A stretch of 64,000 nucleotides of DNA from Buxus sempervirens. Its lineage: Eukaryota; Streptophyta; Magnoliopsida; Buxales; Buxaceae. Made by a program: the position numbers and the translations under genes. Positions 11,466 to 23,040 of this stretch are shown piece by piece (position 1 is the stretch's first letter; every line of letters starts with the position of its first letter). Where the stretch lies: contig OX387195.1 in NCBI GenBank assembly GCA_947561395.2, forward strand, positions 1,687,828 to 1,751,827, in the 5' to 3' direction. The notes beneath the pieces were generated by a model. It did no database searches, had not been told where the DNA came from, and worked only from the letters and a program-made list of their open reading frames with translations.

Positions 11466-11473
11466 TATAAAAG
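11466..11473 (+). promoter_or_regulatory. TATA box of the solo LTR
   Basis: TATAAAAG followed by GCCGCGCAAGG; 29 bp downstream of the GCGCTCACC palindrome. The equivalent in the second copy is CTATATAAG at 27255-27263. Confidence 0.6.
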
Positions 11474-12061
11474 CCGCGCAAGGTTTCATTTCCAGGGATT
11501 GGAAAAATTTTGGTTGGAGATTTTTTCTTGGGTTGGGCATTTTCTGGGTTCGGGATTTTTAAGAAAAGACCAGACACACTCGTTCCCTCCCTTCCTCTTC
11601 TTCCTCATCAAACCCGAAGGTGATCTTGTTGGTGGTTCTCCGGCAGCTGCTCGTTGGCTCCAAGGAACTCTCCGGCCTACTCTACAGAGACCTAGAACCA
11701 AGGTGAGCTCTCCATTTTCTTTTGTTCAATATATATAAATCAAGCTTCCCATGCATCTCTAACATCTGGTTTGTCATTGCTTGCTTGATTCGAAGGGGAG
11801 CATGTTCCCTCTTACCTCATCTCTTGTATCCCGAATAAAGCCCCTGTTCTCTTCTTTGTATGTTATGTTGATGTTTTGTTTCGGATTTGTAGGTTTCCAG
11901 AAAGATTTGAGTGATGAGTGGGAGGATATGTTAGGTTAGGTTAATTTCCATCTATGTTTAGAGGTCTGCTGGGGTTCTAAGGATCCCCAGAAACCAGTTA
12001 CAGAGCTTAAAACCAGTCGGAAATGGAGTTTGGAGAGAAAAAACAGAGAGTCAGGGTCTGC

Positions 12062-12375
12062 GCTGAGCTCGCGCTCACCTAGCTTGGGTCCGCCCACTTC
12101 GCGCCGAGCTCGCGCTCACCTTGCGCCGAGCTCGCGCCCACCTCGCGCCGAGCGCGCGCCCACTTCTTTTTGGGTGCGCTGAGCTCGCGCCCACCTGGCG
12201 CCTAGCTCGCGCCCACCTCGCGCCGAGCTCGCGCCCACTTCTTTTTGGGTGCGCTGAGCTCGCGCCCACCTGGCGCCTAGCTCGCGCCCACTTCTTTTTT
12301 CGTGTTTTTTCGCTGTATTCGGTCCGCCCATTTCGCGTCGACCTCGCGCCTACTACTTGAGGTTGGCGCCTACCC
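12062..12375. repeat. GCGCYCACC-type repeat cluster in the solo LTR
   Basis: About 15 variants of GAGCTCGCGCCCACCT in both orientations. The motif is the same as in the palindrome upstream of the TATA box of this LTR. It yields spurious basic reading frames on the minus strand. Confidence 0.85.
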
Positions 12376-13627
12376 CTAAAACATGCCGAATTGATATATT
12401 TTTGAAAATTTCCAAAAATACCCTTTACTGTTCCGCGGGGGGCAAAGCCCCCCGCACCCCCCACCCCCTTTGTTCGCTACACATCTAACTCGTACCTTGG
12501 TACGGGGAGATACCCCATCCCCGTGGGCTCCGCTTCACTCCACCCACAGGGCCCCCGGGTACCTCCCCTTGGACCCAGCACAATGAGCCAATTTTTTCTT
12601 GATAGAATTTCAATCTTGTGTATTTTCTTATGTGATTATTGCTGAATATGGGTTTTATTTTCAAACCGAACCGGATGAACCAATAGGGTTTCCAGGTCAC
12701 CTGGAAACCCAACATGGGGCTTGGACCCTTGGTCCAACTTGGTTTCCAGTGGGCCTTCCAACGGGGCCCACCAAGCCCGACCAATTCATTTTGCTTAACT
12801 AAGATAATAAAAGATTTGAGTGGGCCAGACCACTCGAGGCCCACCCAAGCTCTAATTGGGCCATGCATGATTAAAGTAGGATGTGGTTTGGCCGAGACCA
12901 CGGGTAGGGCCTATCGGGCCCACTAAGCCCACTAACCCAACCAACTTAGGGTTTCAAAAACCCCAACTCAGGAAGTCTTGGGTTTTCAAGCCCAAGCCCA
13001 GGTAAAAGGCCCCAAGCCCAACACTTGGCCATTCTGGCACAGATAAGCAAAATAATCAAAACCACTTGGCAGCCAACTGTGGGGCCCACCCAGGGGCCCG
13101 AAATGCAATCCGACCCACTTTGTATGGAAATCACTAAATAATCAAATCTGAACTCTAAGATAAAATCAATTCAAAGTGAGCCAAAGTCCAAAGGGCCACA
13201 CTTGGCCCACCAAGGGATACCATGGGCCTTCCAACGGGGCCCACCCCACCAGACCCAGATCATCTTAATTAAAAAGATAAAATCAAGTAAAGGGACCCAC
13301 ACCACTTTGGCGGTCCCGCCAGACTTAATCAAAATTGCTTGCTGGAATAGGAATCGGGTGAGTGAGAGACCAAAGTTGACTCAAACCAAGGAAACCTATG
13401 GGACCCGTCACTTGACGGGGTGGACTGGAGTGTCTACGGACTTCCCCAGACTGCAACCGAGCCCCTACTTAGAATCTCAAGCCGCAGACCAAGCCTTAGT
13501 AGAAGAACTTAGGCACCCCGGTGTCTGCCTGCACCCCATCAGGCAGTGGCGACTCCAAAAAATCCCGAGGCACGCATCGTTTTGCGTGCGCCTCGTCGTG
13601 CGACCGAAATCGGGTGCGCACACTTGG

Positions 13628-14173
13628 GTTTCCATGATCAACTCAACCATTGATTTTTCCTTTATATTTTTTTTCTTTTTTTATTTTTTTATTTTTTATT
13701 TTCGCCTTTTTGCCAATATTGCCCCTAGCGCCAGTTACGGTTTTCACTAGGGCCGGCTTCTGTATTCTGTCATCACCAATCTTATTCTGACATTTGAATG
13801 AATAAACTAAGATCACCGAGGGCTTAAAAATAGGACGAAACAAAGGCTAGGCTCAGTTTATGAAAAAGAGGGTATTAAAGGCCCAAAAATTTTCAAGTGT
13901 GGAAATAGGTCAACCAGACTTACAGTCATGATGAATTTAACCCTTTTCCCCCAAATTGCATTCTTTGCATCCTTTTTTCACACTTGGCTTTCATTTGCCA
14001 TTTTCATTGCTTTTCTCTCTTTTTTCTTTTTTCCTTAATTTTTGCCCCAATTGACTGTAAATCCGGTTTAGGTTTATCAAAGAAACAAACCGGCTCAACT
14101 TGGCTAGACTAGGGATTAAAATTTGAAGGAAATAAAGAAAAATGGCCTCGGATCATTTCCTAGAAATATTCAC
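13628..14173. other. Internal non-coding sequence of the giant element after pol
   Basis: Lies between the integrase stop and the nested solo LTR. A/T-rich with T/C tracts near 13665-13700 and 14010-14040; no gene. Confidence 0.6.
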
Positions 14174-15579
14174 TCAAGGAAAATACCTTTTTACTGCATC
14201 AGAGTTAATTGGCTCAGGAAAATCTGACCCCTCCATTTCTGTCAAGATGAGTGCACCCCCTGACAGGACCTTCTTGATGACATAAGGCCCTTCCCAATTG
14301 GGCTTGAACTTACCACGAGGGTCTTCCAAAAATGGTAAGATTTTCTTTAGAACTAGGTTTCCTTCTTGGAAAGTTCTAGGCCTCACTTTCTTATTGTAGG
14401 TCCGGGCCATTCTCCTTTGGTACAACTGGCCATGACATAGTGCTTTTAACCGCTTTTCTTCTATCAGGTTGAGTTGATCATGTCTTGACTGTACCCATTC
14501 GGCTTCTTCCAGTTCTGCTTCCTTGAGCACTCTGAGTGTGGGATTTCTACTTCCACTGGCAAGACTGCTTCCATCCCATAGACTAGGGAATACGGGGTTG
14601 CCCCGGTTGAGGTCCGGATCGAGGTTCTGTAGGCATGTAGAGCAAGTGGCAGCATTTCATGCCAATCCTTGTAGCTTACTACCATCTTCTGAATGATTTT
14701 CTTTATGTTCTTGTTTGCTGCTTCCACTGCCCCATTCATCTTTGGCCTGTACGGAGCTGACTTATGGTGGGTGATCTGAAACTGCTCACACATCTTCTTC
14801 ATGTCCTTGTTTTTAATATTCGAAGCATTGTCTGATACTATGGCACTTGGCAGTCCATAGCGACAAATGATATTGTGCTTCAAAAATTTAATAACATGGT
14901 TGCCTGTGATGTTCGCATATGATGCTGCTTTCACCCATTTAGTGAAGTAATCAATTGCCACTAGGATGAATCTGTGCCCGTTCAATGCCTTAGGGGAGAT
15001 CATGCCAATAACATCTATGCCCCACATAGAGAAGGGCCATGGTGATGTCATGTTGTGCAACTCACCTGGGGGTGCATGCTTGTTATCTGCATATATTTGG
15101 CATTGATGGCACCTCCTGACATGTATACAGCAATCATGCTCCATGGTCGTCCAGTAGTAGCCCAACCTCAAGATCTTCTTTGCAAGCATGTGTCCACTCA
15201 TATGGGGCCCACAAACTCCTCCATGTACAGTCTCAATCAACCTTTCCGATTCAGCTTTGGCAACACATCTGAGCAGAATGTCGTTATGTGACCTCTTGTA
15301 CACATGTCCCCCACTTAGCAGAAACTGACCAGCCAATCTCTGTATTGTCCTCTTTTCAGTAGCAGTGGCATTTTCTGGTAAACTCCGATTGTTCAAGAAA
15401 TTTTTGATATCTTGAAACCACGGTGCTTCTTCTTCTGGTGCTCCCTCTAGAACGAGACAGTAAGCCGGTTCATCTCTAACCTCAATTTCCAGCGGTCTGA
15501 TGTCTACTCCTTCTGGTATGCTGACCATTGAAGCCAAGGTTGCTAGAGCATCCGCAAACTGATTCTTGGCCCTTGGCAT
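14174..15579 (-). pseudogene. pol: Integrase of the giant element, frameshifted at its C-terminus
   Basis: From 15579 the frame holds a zinc-binding region (HMSGH, then CHQC) and the catalytic core with D189 (WGIDVIG), D250 (VSDNASN) and E286 (GAVEAANK), numbered from MPRAKNQ; D250 and E286 are separated by 35 residues, the D,D(35)E spacing. Near 14535 the reading passes to another frame (14530-14174) that continues with KRLKALCHGQLYQRRMARTY, GNLVLKKI and GPYVIKKVLSGGAL, the usual C-terminal domain of Ty3/gypsy integrase. The enzyme inserts element DNA and gives 5-bp duplications. The core triad is present, but the shift makes the full protein untranslatable. Confidence 0.9.
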
Positions 15580-16624
15580 ATAGTTGAAGGAAATTCGAGA
15601 AATTTGTGCTTATTTCTTCCAAATACTGGTGATAGGGGATCAATTTATGATCCTTGGTTTTCCATTCACCAGTTGTTTGGAAGATGATAAGACTCGAATC
15701 CCCGTATACGTCAAGTTCCTCTACTCCATGATCCACGGCTGCTTGCAATCCAATTATGCATGCTTCATATTCTGCTATGTTATTGGTGCACTGGAATCTC
15801 AGCTTTACTGCAATCGGGATGTGTGAACCATCTGGTTTGACCAAGACTGCCCCTATTCCATTACCATTCATGTTGGCGGCCCCATCAAAGAACATCTGCC
15901 AAGAACTCTCACTGTCCTCCTCTTCAGTGTACAGAATTGCCTCATCTGGGAAGTTGGTCTTCAAGGGTTGATATTCTGGCAGAGGATGTGCAGCCAGGTG
16001 ATCAGCTATGGCTTGCCCCTTGATCACCTTCTGGGTGATGTATGTGAGGTCAAACTCGGACAGTAGCAGTTGCCACTTTGCCGTCCTGCCAGTCAGTGCC
16101 GGTTTCTCAAATAAATACTTCAGCGGGTCCATCCGGGATATCAATAGTGTGGAGTGACTAAGGAAGTAATGCCTTAGCCTCTAAGTGGCCCACACTAGAG
16201 CACAACAAGTCTTCTCCAATGATGAATACTTGGCTTCATATTCCGTGAATTTTTTACTTAGATAGTAAATGGCCCTTTCTTTTCTACCAGTCTCATCGTG
16301 CTGCCCCAAGACGCATCCCATCGATGTTTCCAACACTGACAAGTACAGGATCAGTGGTCTTCCTGGAGTTGGTGGCACTAGCACAGATGGGTTCAGTAAA
16401 TATTCCTTGATCGTATCGAAGGCCTGCTGGCAATCCTCATTCCAGGCCGCCGGGTTATCCTTCCTCAGAAGCTTGAAAATTGGTTCACAGATAGCCGTGA
16501 GCTGCGCTATGAACCGGCTTATGTACTGAATCCTCCCGAGAAAACCACGAACCTCCTTCTCGGTTCTGAGTGCTGGCATTTCAATTATGGCCTTGGCTTT
16601 AACCGGGTCAATTTCAATTCCTCT
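15580..16624 (-). pseudogene. pol: RT connection and RNase H of the giant element
   Basis: The frame runs on from RT: EVRGFLGRIQYISRFI, then QQAFDTIKEYL (RT thumb/RNase H-like part). A TAG at 16181-16183 follows LVWAT; a second RNase H-like domain comes next (MFFDGAANMNGNGIGAVLV, NNIAEYEACIIGL, LDVYGDSSLI). The shift into the integrase frame is near 15590. Two RNase H-like parts before integrase are typical of the Tat lineage (archaeal-type second RNase H). Confidence 0.85.
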
Positions 16625-17563
16625 TCAGCTCACTATAAACCCCAGTAACTTCCCTGATGTAGCCCCAAAGACGCACTTAGCCAGGTTAAGCCGTAGACTG
16701 TACTTCCTGAGCCGATCAAACACTTTCTTCAAATTGATCAAGTGGTCCTCCTCTTTGCATGATTTGGCAATCATATCGTCCACATAGACCTCCATATCCT
16801 TGTGGATCATGTCATGGAATAGTGCTGTCATGGCTCGCTGGTATGTTGCCCCAGTGTTCTTGAGCCCAAACGGCATGACTGTATAGTGGAATGTGCCCCA
16901 AGGTGTGATAAATGCTGTTTTCTCTTGATCCTCCTTAGCCATCTTGATCTGATTGTACCCCGAGAAACCATCCATGAAGGAAAATAGGCTATGTACCGCA
17001 GTATTATCGACCAGAATGTCGATGTGTGGAAGCGGAAAATCATCCTTAGGGCTTGCCTTATTCAAAGACCAAGCAAACACATCCTTGTAATCTGCCAAAA
17101 ACCATGACATTTCATTTTGCTGCACATTAGACAAGCATGACCCGATTTTCACAATTTTTGGGTCCTCTTCGGTCCCAAGATTTATGGATATGGTCTCCTC
17201 AATATTAGGTTGGACCCCCTTTTCATGACGTTCCAATTGGTATTCAATTTCTTTTGGAACGTCTTCTCCTTCGACCTCGATCTCTTCTTCGACCCCCATG
17301 AGGTCAAAGTCGAGCTCAAGGTCGAAGTCATATTCAACCTGGTCCAATTCGGTCTGATTATATGGTTCATAAGTGGTTTGGACCTTTTTGAAAAAATTAA
17401 ATTTTCTAGGAAAAATAGAAAAATCTTTTTGGGTTTTTTGTGAGCCTTCTAAACATAATTCCCCTGAAGACGAAGGCCCATTAGAACCTTCAGGGAAATG
17501 GCAATCCACTATTGGAGTTTTTTTTGGAAGCCGCGTCAGTTTGCCACACAGACGCTGCTTCAA
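16625..17563 (-). pseudogene. pol: Reverse transcriptase of the giant element, with an internal deletion
   Basis: RT motifs FPLPHIDILVD, FMDGFSGYNQIKM, MPFGLKNTGATYQRAM and VYVDDMI are present. At about 17069 the sequence passes directly from DVFAWS to LNKASPKDD. In relatives some 70 residues, the finger region, stand between these points, so a deletion of roughly 200 bp in frame removed them. A TGA at 16625-16627 follows LLGFIVS, and the frame continues after it. A frameshift near a run of eight A (minus strand, about 17517-17524) separates RT from the upstream linker. Confidence 0.88.
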
Positions 17564-18195
17564 AGGTAAGGGGAGTTTCCTCCCAATTGTTCAGTACAAA
17601 ATTTTTGGGAGCAGGGGAAATAGGGAAAGCCTGCTCCTCAAGCCCAGCATCCGATGCCATCATCACCGGGTGGGTACTGCCCTTTTCTGCTACGGGACCC
17701 AGTCCAGATATAACCTCATCCGGAATCTTCACTGCGGCCCAGTCAATGAAAGGTAGCTCGTTGTCACTACCAGTTTTCTCGCCTTCAGTCATGGCGAAGA
17801 AAGCCCCCACATCTTCAGAGAAGTCTGTCCGCTGCTCTGGTTGTGGCCCAGGCCCATCGGCTGCTCCCAGTATAGGAGATGGGTTATATGGTTGCAAGGC
17901 CGAAACAAAAGGCTTTTGAAATGGGTTGAGGTTGTAGTAGGGAGGCTTGGACTGATCCATAGGAGGAGACAGTTGGATTATATATGAGGGTTTAGGGAAA
18001 CTTTCCCTTAAATGAGGGTGTTTTCCTTTACTTCTTTCCTCTCCTTCTTCATGCTTCATCCTCCTCCAGCCTCTGGGTTGAAGCCCAACCCTACTTTAGG
18101 GATCAGTTTCTTAGCCGTGATTGGCTCCACCATCCCCTGTAAATTGATTCCCAGGCCTTTCCCCGGGTGAAAGTGGTATTTTTCCATCACTTTCT
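17564..18195 (-). pseudogene. pol: Protease-RT linker of the giant element
   Basis: Acidic, low-conservation frame (18059-17490) containing ELPFIDWAAV and LNNWEETP. Directly upstream (18195-18070) a different frame reads EEMVKKVMEKYHFHPGKGLG then INLQGMVEPITAKK, a G-patch-like junction common in these elements. At least one frameshift links it to the protease. No catalytic motif. Confidence 0.65.
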
Positions 18196-19032
18196 TCACC
18201 ATTTCTTCTGCAGTGGTCCCCTTTTCCTTCTTTTTCTCACACCCCCAGGTATGTAGTTGACTGCCTCAAATTGGAAGGAGTGGAATGCAATCTTGTCGAC
18301 AGTCAAGTCCACATTGATTAAGGGTACATCAGGTGACACTATGGGTGGCACCAAGTTTTCGGCTAGGACTGTTATCACCCTTTGCCCTCTTACATATTTC
18401 ACCCTTTGGTGGAGCGTGGATGGTATTACCCTAGCCGAATGTATCCACGGCCTCCCTAGGAGTAGATTGAAGGCTGCGGGTATATCCATCACCTCAAATG
18501 TAATGTTGAAGATATTCGACCCAATTGTGACTGGCAGTTCAATCTCCCTTAGGGAGTGGGTCTTGGAGCTATCAAAAGCCCTCACTATCCGCCCATTTCG
18601 TTTGATCCTGGATTGGTCTAGACTCAGCTTGGTAAAAGTGATTAACGGGCAAACGTTTAACGCCGACCCGTTGTCAATTAAAACCCGTGCAATCATGCAG
18701 CCCTTACAAAGCACAGTGATGTGCAAAGGGTCCACATTATAACACCCACCTGAGTTGATCTCACCCTCTGAGAAACTTATCACATTATGTGACAAGATTT
18801 GACCAACCATTTTACCAAGCTGGTCTGGATCAATGGTCTGGGATACGTGTGCACTCTGTAGCACCCTTAACAATGCATCCCTGTGCTTTTCAGAATTCAG
18901 CAAAAGGCCCAGTATTGAAATCTGGGCCGGGACCTTGTTCAACTGATCCACAAGATTGAATTCACCTTTTTTTATTATTTTTATGAGGTCTGCTGCCTCA
19001 TTTTCTGCACCCTGGGGGGTGTCTTCTCCCAC
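18196..19032 (-). CDS. pol: Aspartic protease region of the giant element
   Basis: About 278 residues. The active-site motif is VLIDNGSALNVCP (D-N-G-S), followed by FEVMDIPAAFNLLLGRPWIH, the usual second conserved block. The enzyme cuts Gag and Pol. The frame starts without a clear ATG (GTG at 19032); with Gag ending at 19166 in another frame, it was probably expressed by frameshifting or splicing. Confidence 0.85.
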   Translation of the reverse strand: MGEDTPQGAENEAADLIKIIKKGEFNLVDQLNKVPAQISILGLLLNSEKHRDALLRVLQSAHVSQTIDPDQLGKMVGQILSHNVISFSEGEINSGGCYNVDPLHITVLCKGCMIARVLIDNGSALNVCPLITFTKLSLDQSRIKRNGRIVRAFDSSKTHSLREIELPVTIGSNIFNITFEVMDIPAAFNLLLGRPWIHSARVIPSTLHQRVKYVRGQRVITVLAENLVPPIVSPDVPLINVDLTVDKIAFHSFQFEAVNYIPGGVRKRRKRGPLQKKW

Positions 19033-19165
19033 TTTATTTTTTCCTTTTTGTTTTCTTTTTTCTTCATTTTCTTTTTTTTTCTTTTTCTACTTCTGTCTCT
19101 TTCTCTTTCTCTTCACCCCCTGCACATCTCCCTGACCTCGTCATGAGGTTCACCTCCTCTTGGTT

Positions 19166-21271
19166 CTAGTTACTAACCTTTGGAACCGTAGCCGCGGTTC
19201 CCTCGCTGTAATTCCATGGTACAGTGGCCTCAGAATAGGCTAGTTTGTGGATGTTAACCACTAGTGGCTGGAGTTTGGACCGGGATGTATGGGCCGGTTT
19301 AGGGATGGTCTGGGCTGGCTGCACATTTACAACCAAGGGTTGAAGTTTGGATTTTGTGGGGACAGAAGAAGTGATAGAAGCAGTGGTGGGGTCAATGTTG
19401 ATGACCAGTGGAGCCTTGGACGGCTTGGATGGTGAATAAATGGGTGGACTGCAATTGAAGACCAATGGGGGCCTTGCAGTATTCATCTGGGCCATCAGAG
19501 CAGAGACCCGGTTTAAAGAGGAACTTATGTCCTCAGCAGCTGGATTATTTTTCTGGGAGACCATGTTGATCTCCTCTTCTTCTTCTTCTTGGAAAAAACG
19601 GACCTGGACAGTGGTCCCTACTGGAGCTATGAGTTGTGATGGGTCAAAGGCCCTTTTGGTGGTGGATATGGCAGTGATGGAGTTGGATGGGCCTGCCCCA
19701 TTATGGTACGGCAGAGGGTTCTGCCCAATATTATTCCCGGACGGTGCGGGTGCAGCAGTGTTAAAAACCAAGGCCTTCTGGTCCAACAAGTCCTGGACCG
19801 CGTGCTTCAACACCCAACAAGCATCTGTAGAGTGCCCCGGTGCACCCATGTGGAAGTCACAGGTGACTGACGTGTCAAAATTTCTTCCCCTGGTGGCATT
19901 CGGGTTGGGCTCTTTCAGAGTCAGGTATTTACCCTTCAGCAAAGTTGGCAGCAGTTGGGAAAGAGATATTGGGAGAGGAGTGAAAACCCGGTTCTTTCTA
20001 TTTGCTAACCAGGCCTCTCTTTCCTCCCTGGTAAAGGTCCTCCTTGGGTTAGCTGGCACGGAGGGGGTGAAATTGACATTCAGCGGGGTTTGGTACGATT
20101 GCTGGGCCTGTTGGGGTGCCGAGATGTTCACGTGAAGTGGCTTCTTGGCTGGAGGGGCCTGGACCAGGTTCACCTCCCCTTCTTTTTGGTCCCCGTTCTT
20201 CTTGAATGCGGCTCCCTTCTTCTGGGCCATGGAGGCAGAGGAATCAGACTGCCCAGTTAGAGTTGAGTAGTCTATCAGCCTTCCTGACTTGACCCCTTCC
20301 TCGATCCGGTCCGCTACTTGCACCAGGGCTGCAAAGTTGGTGGTGATTTGGCCCACCAAATGGTTGTAGAAGGGCTGCCCCAGCGTGCCCATGAATGTGG
20401 AGATCATCTCCGGTTCTTGCATAGGTGGCTTGACCTGGGAGGCGGCCTCTCTCCACCTCTTGGCGTACTGTCGTACCGGCTCATCCTTCCCCTTGCTCAT
20501 CCTCATCATGTCGTACCGGTCTGGCACGATCTCAGAGTTAAACTTGTACTGATCCAGGAACGCATCAGCCAAGTCCTTCCACCTCCTGATTCTTCCATGG
20601 TCCACTGTGGCGAACCACCTGAGAGCTGACCCGGTCAAACTTCTCTGAAAGAGTTGGATTAATATGCCGTCATCCCGGCCAAATTGGCATAGGGCCCCGC
20701 AGTACAATTTTAAGTGGCTCAATGGGCAGCCCGTGCCATCAAATTTGTCAAAGTCCGGGCACCTGAACTTGGCCGGTAGACATACGTCAGGATACATGCA
20801 CAGATCTTCGAAAGTGGTGCCTGCATGGCTGCTTCCCCCCTTCACTTCCTTCAGCTCTGCCTGGATCCTTTCTATCCTGAGCAGCATCTTTTTTTCCATC
20901 TCTTCTCTGGCCTTTTCTTTCTCCAGCTCTTTCTCTGATTCTGCTATATTTTCCCTGATCAGAATGGGTTCAGGGACTGGTTCAGAAATGGGCCCTGGCA
21001 TGGGTTGAGTCGGAGGCGGTATGTAGGCCTGCGGTGGTGGTGCCTGATGAGAAGTCGATGCTTGATTTTGGGCCTGGGCCTGTTGGGCCTGAGCCGCCAG
21101 TAAGTCTCCCAGCATCTTGGCCAGACCAGCCACTTGCTCCTGTAGCTGAGCAAAGTCTTGAGCGGGTACGGTGGCATGGGCTTGGTTCTCTTCAATGTTC
21201 ATGGCTCTGGTTTTGGATCTGGTCACGGGAGCAATGGTTGCAAATAATTGTACCTGGATCAGGAAAAGCAA
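19166..21271 (-). CDS. gag: Gag of the giant element
   Basis: 701 residues, uninterrupted. Order: Gln/Pro-rich N-terminus with coiled coil (about 105-145), Retrotrans_gag-like domain (about 165-335: CPDFDKFDGTG, LTGSALRWF, WKDLADAFLDQY, KRWREAASQV), and zinc-knuckle-like CDFHMGAPGHSTDAC (471-485). The C-terminal third is repetitive, with recurring PLVVN and PLVFN phrases. Forms the particle that packs element RNA. It is the only sense ORF of the element still fully open. ATG at 21271 is the first in frame; NIEENQ at about residue 25 could mark a shorter form. Confidence 0.9.
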   Translation of the reverse strand: MLFLIQVQLFATIAPVTRSKTRAMNIEENQAHATVPAQDFAQLQEQVAGLAKMLGDLLAAQAQQAQAQNQASTSHQAPPPQAYIPPPTQPMPGPISEPVPEPILIRENIAESEKELEKEKAREEMEKKMLLRIERIQAELKEVKGGSSHAGTTFEDLCMYPDVCLPAKFRCPDFDKFDGTGCPLSHLKLYCGALCQFGRDDGILIQLFQRSLTGSALRWFATVDHGRIRRWKDLADAFLDQYKFNSEIVPDRYDMMRMSKGKDEPVRQYAKRWREAASQVKPPMQEPEMISTFMGTLGQPFYNHLVGQITTNFAALVQVADRIEEGVKSGRLIDYSTLTGQSDSSASMAQKKGAAFKKNGDQKEGEVNLVQAPPAKKPLHVNISAPQQAQQSYQTPLNVNFTPSVPANPRRTFTREEREAWLANRKNRVFTPLPISLSQLLPTLLKGKYLTLKEPNPNATRGRNFDTSVTCDFHMGAPGHSTDACWVLKHAVQDLLDQKALVFNTAAPAPSGNNIGQNPLPYHNGAGPSNSITAISTTKRAFDPSQLIAPVGTTVQVRFFQEEEEEEINMVSQKNNPAAEDISSSLNRVSALMAQMNTARPPLVFNCSPPIYSPSKPSKAPLVINIDPTTASITSSVPTKSKLQPLVVNVQPAQTIPKPAHTSRSKLQPLVVNIHKLAYSEATVPWNYSEGTAATVPKVSN

Positions 21272-21434
21272 AGAGACATGTCAGCTCCCATTTAATCTGA
21301 GTCACACACCTATAAATGTAGATAAGTAGGTCAGGTGAACACCAGCCCAGATTTTTTGTTTTTTTATTTTTTATTTTTATTTTTATTTTTATTTTTATTT
21401 TTATATATTTTTTTATTTTTTGTTTATTTTTTGT
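21272..21434. other. Leader next to gag, with (ATTTTT)n
   Basis: Short non-coding leader; 21360-21434 is a simple (ATTTTT)n-type tract. Confidence 0.8.
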
Positions 21435-21437
21435 TTT

Positions 21438-22297
21438 GCTTGGAATATTCTGAGGCTTCCAAATGTCCTAAAAATTTTTGACTTTGAGTGGTTCCCATGA
21501 CCAAACAAAGGTTTTTGGAATATTCTGAGGCTTCCAAAGGTCCTAAAAAAATTTTGACTTTGAGTGGTACTCGTGACCAAACAAAGGTTTTTGGAATATT
21601 CTGAGGCTTCCAAAGGTCCTAAAAGAAAGACTTTGAGTGGTACTCGTGACCAAACAAAGGTTCTTGGAATATTCTGAGGCTTCCAAATATCCTAAAAAAT
21701 TTTGACTTTGAGTGGTACTCGTGACCAAACAAAGGTTTTTGGAATATTCTGAGGCTTCCAAAGGTCCTAAAAAAAAAGACTTTGAGTGGTACTCGTGACC
21801 AAACAAAGGTTCTTGGAATATTCTGAGGCTTCCAAAGGTCCTAAAAAAGTTTTGACTTTGAGTGGTTCTCGTGACCAAACAAAGGTTTTTGGAATATTCT
21901 GAGGCTTCCAAAGGTCCTAAAAAGGTTTTGACTTTGAGTGGTTCTCGTGACCAAACAAAGGTTTTTGGAATATTCTGAGGCTTCCAAAGGTCCTAAAAAG
22001 GTTTTGACTTTGAGTGGTTCTCGCGACTAAACAAAGGTTTTTGGAATATTCTGAGGCTTCCAAAGGTCCTAAAAAGTTTTGACTTTGAGTGGTTCTCGTG
22101 ACCAAACAAAGGTTTTTGGAATATTCTGAGGCTTCCAAAGGTCCTAAAAAGGTTTTGACTTTGAGTGGTTCTCGTGACCAAACAAAGGTTTTTGGAATAT
22201 TCTGAGGCTTCCAAAGGTCCTAAAAAAGTTTTGACTTTGAGTGGTTCTTGCGACCAAACAAAGGTTTTTGGAATATTCTGAGGCTTCCAAAGGTCCC
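21438..22297. repeat. 76-bp tandem repeats in the 5' leader
   Basis: About 11 head-to-tail copies of a 76-bp unit containing GGAATATTCTGAGGCTTCCA, AAGGTCCTAAAAA and GACTTTGAGTGGTTCTCGTG. Copies differ by single bases and A-run length. Because 76 is not a multiple of 3, the frames seen across it are not meaningful protein. Confidence 0.95.
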
Positions 22298-23040
22298 ACT
22301 TTTTTTGACTTGATTGGTAAAAAGGAGACCAATCAAGGGTTCATGGAATATTCAAGGGCTTCCAGAGGTCCCACTTTTTTTGACTTGATTGGTAAAAAGG
22401 AGACCAACCAAGGGTTTTTATGGAATATTTTAGGGCTTCCAAAGGTCCCAATTTTTGATTTGATTTGATTGGTAAAAAGGAGACCAATCAAGGGTTCATG
22501 GAATATTCTAGGGCTTCCAGAGGTCCCACTTTTTTTTGACTTGATTGGTAAAAAGGAGACCAACCAAGGGTTTTTATGGAATATTTTAAGGCTTCCAAAG
22601 GTCCCAATTTTTTATTTGATTTGATTGGTAAAAAGGAGACCAATCAAGGGTTCATGGAATATTCTAGGGCTTCCAGAGGTCCCACTTTTTTTTGACTTGA
22701 TTGGTAAAAAGGAGACCAACCAAGGGTTTTTATGGAATATTTTAGAGCTTCCAAAGGTCCCAATTTTTGATTTGATTTGATTGGTAAAAAGGAGACCAAT
22801 CAAGGGTTCATGGAATATTCTAGGGTTTCCAGAGGTCCCACTTTTTGATTTGATTTGATTGGTAAAAAGGAGACCAATCAAGGGTTCATGGAATATTCTA
22901 GGGCTTCCAGAGGTCCCACTTTTTGATTTGATTTGATTGGTAAAAAGGAGACCAACCAAGGGTTTTTATGGAATATTTTAGGGCTTCCAAGTGTCCCACA
23001 AATGTTTTGATTTGATTGATAAAAATAACCAACCAAAGGT
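22298..23040. repeat. Second, related tandem block (alternating subtypes)
   Basis: About nine units of 75-90 bp sharing GGAATATT, GGGCTTCCA and AGGTCCCA with the block before it, but with a new segment GACTTGATTGGTAAAAAGGA. Two subtypes mostly alternate (GACCAATCAAGGGTTCATGG and ACCAACCAAGGGTTTTTATG), so part of it spread as a dimer. Confidence 0.9.

Larger units (their letters stand above)
10784..13622 (+). mobile_element. Solo LTR, TGTAAGCACC family, nested in the giant element
   Basis: 2839 bp starting TGTAAGCACC and ending GTGCGCACA, flanked by TSD CTTGG (10779-10783 and 13623-13627). Same family as 26417-29540. TATAAAAG lies at 11466-11473. A palindrome, GCGCTCACCT-TG-AGGTGGGCGCC, lies just upstream at 11414-11436. 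The tail has TGGCGACTCC at 13547-13556, 66 bp before the end. No internal region or second LTR remains, as expected after LTR-LTR recombination. Confidence 0.95.

Noticed and set aside
12075..12464. Basic, Arg/Ala-rich minus-strand frame
   Set aside because: It is the translation of the GCGCCCACC-type repeats of a solo LTR.
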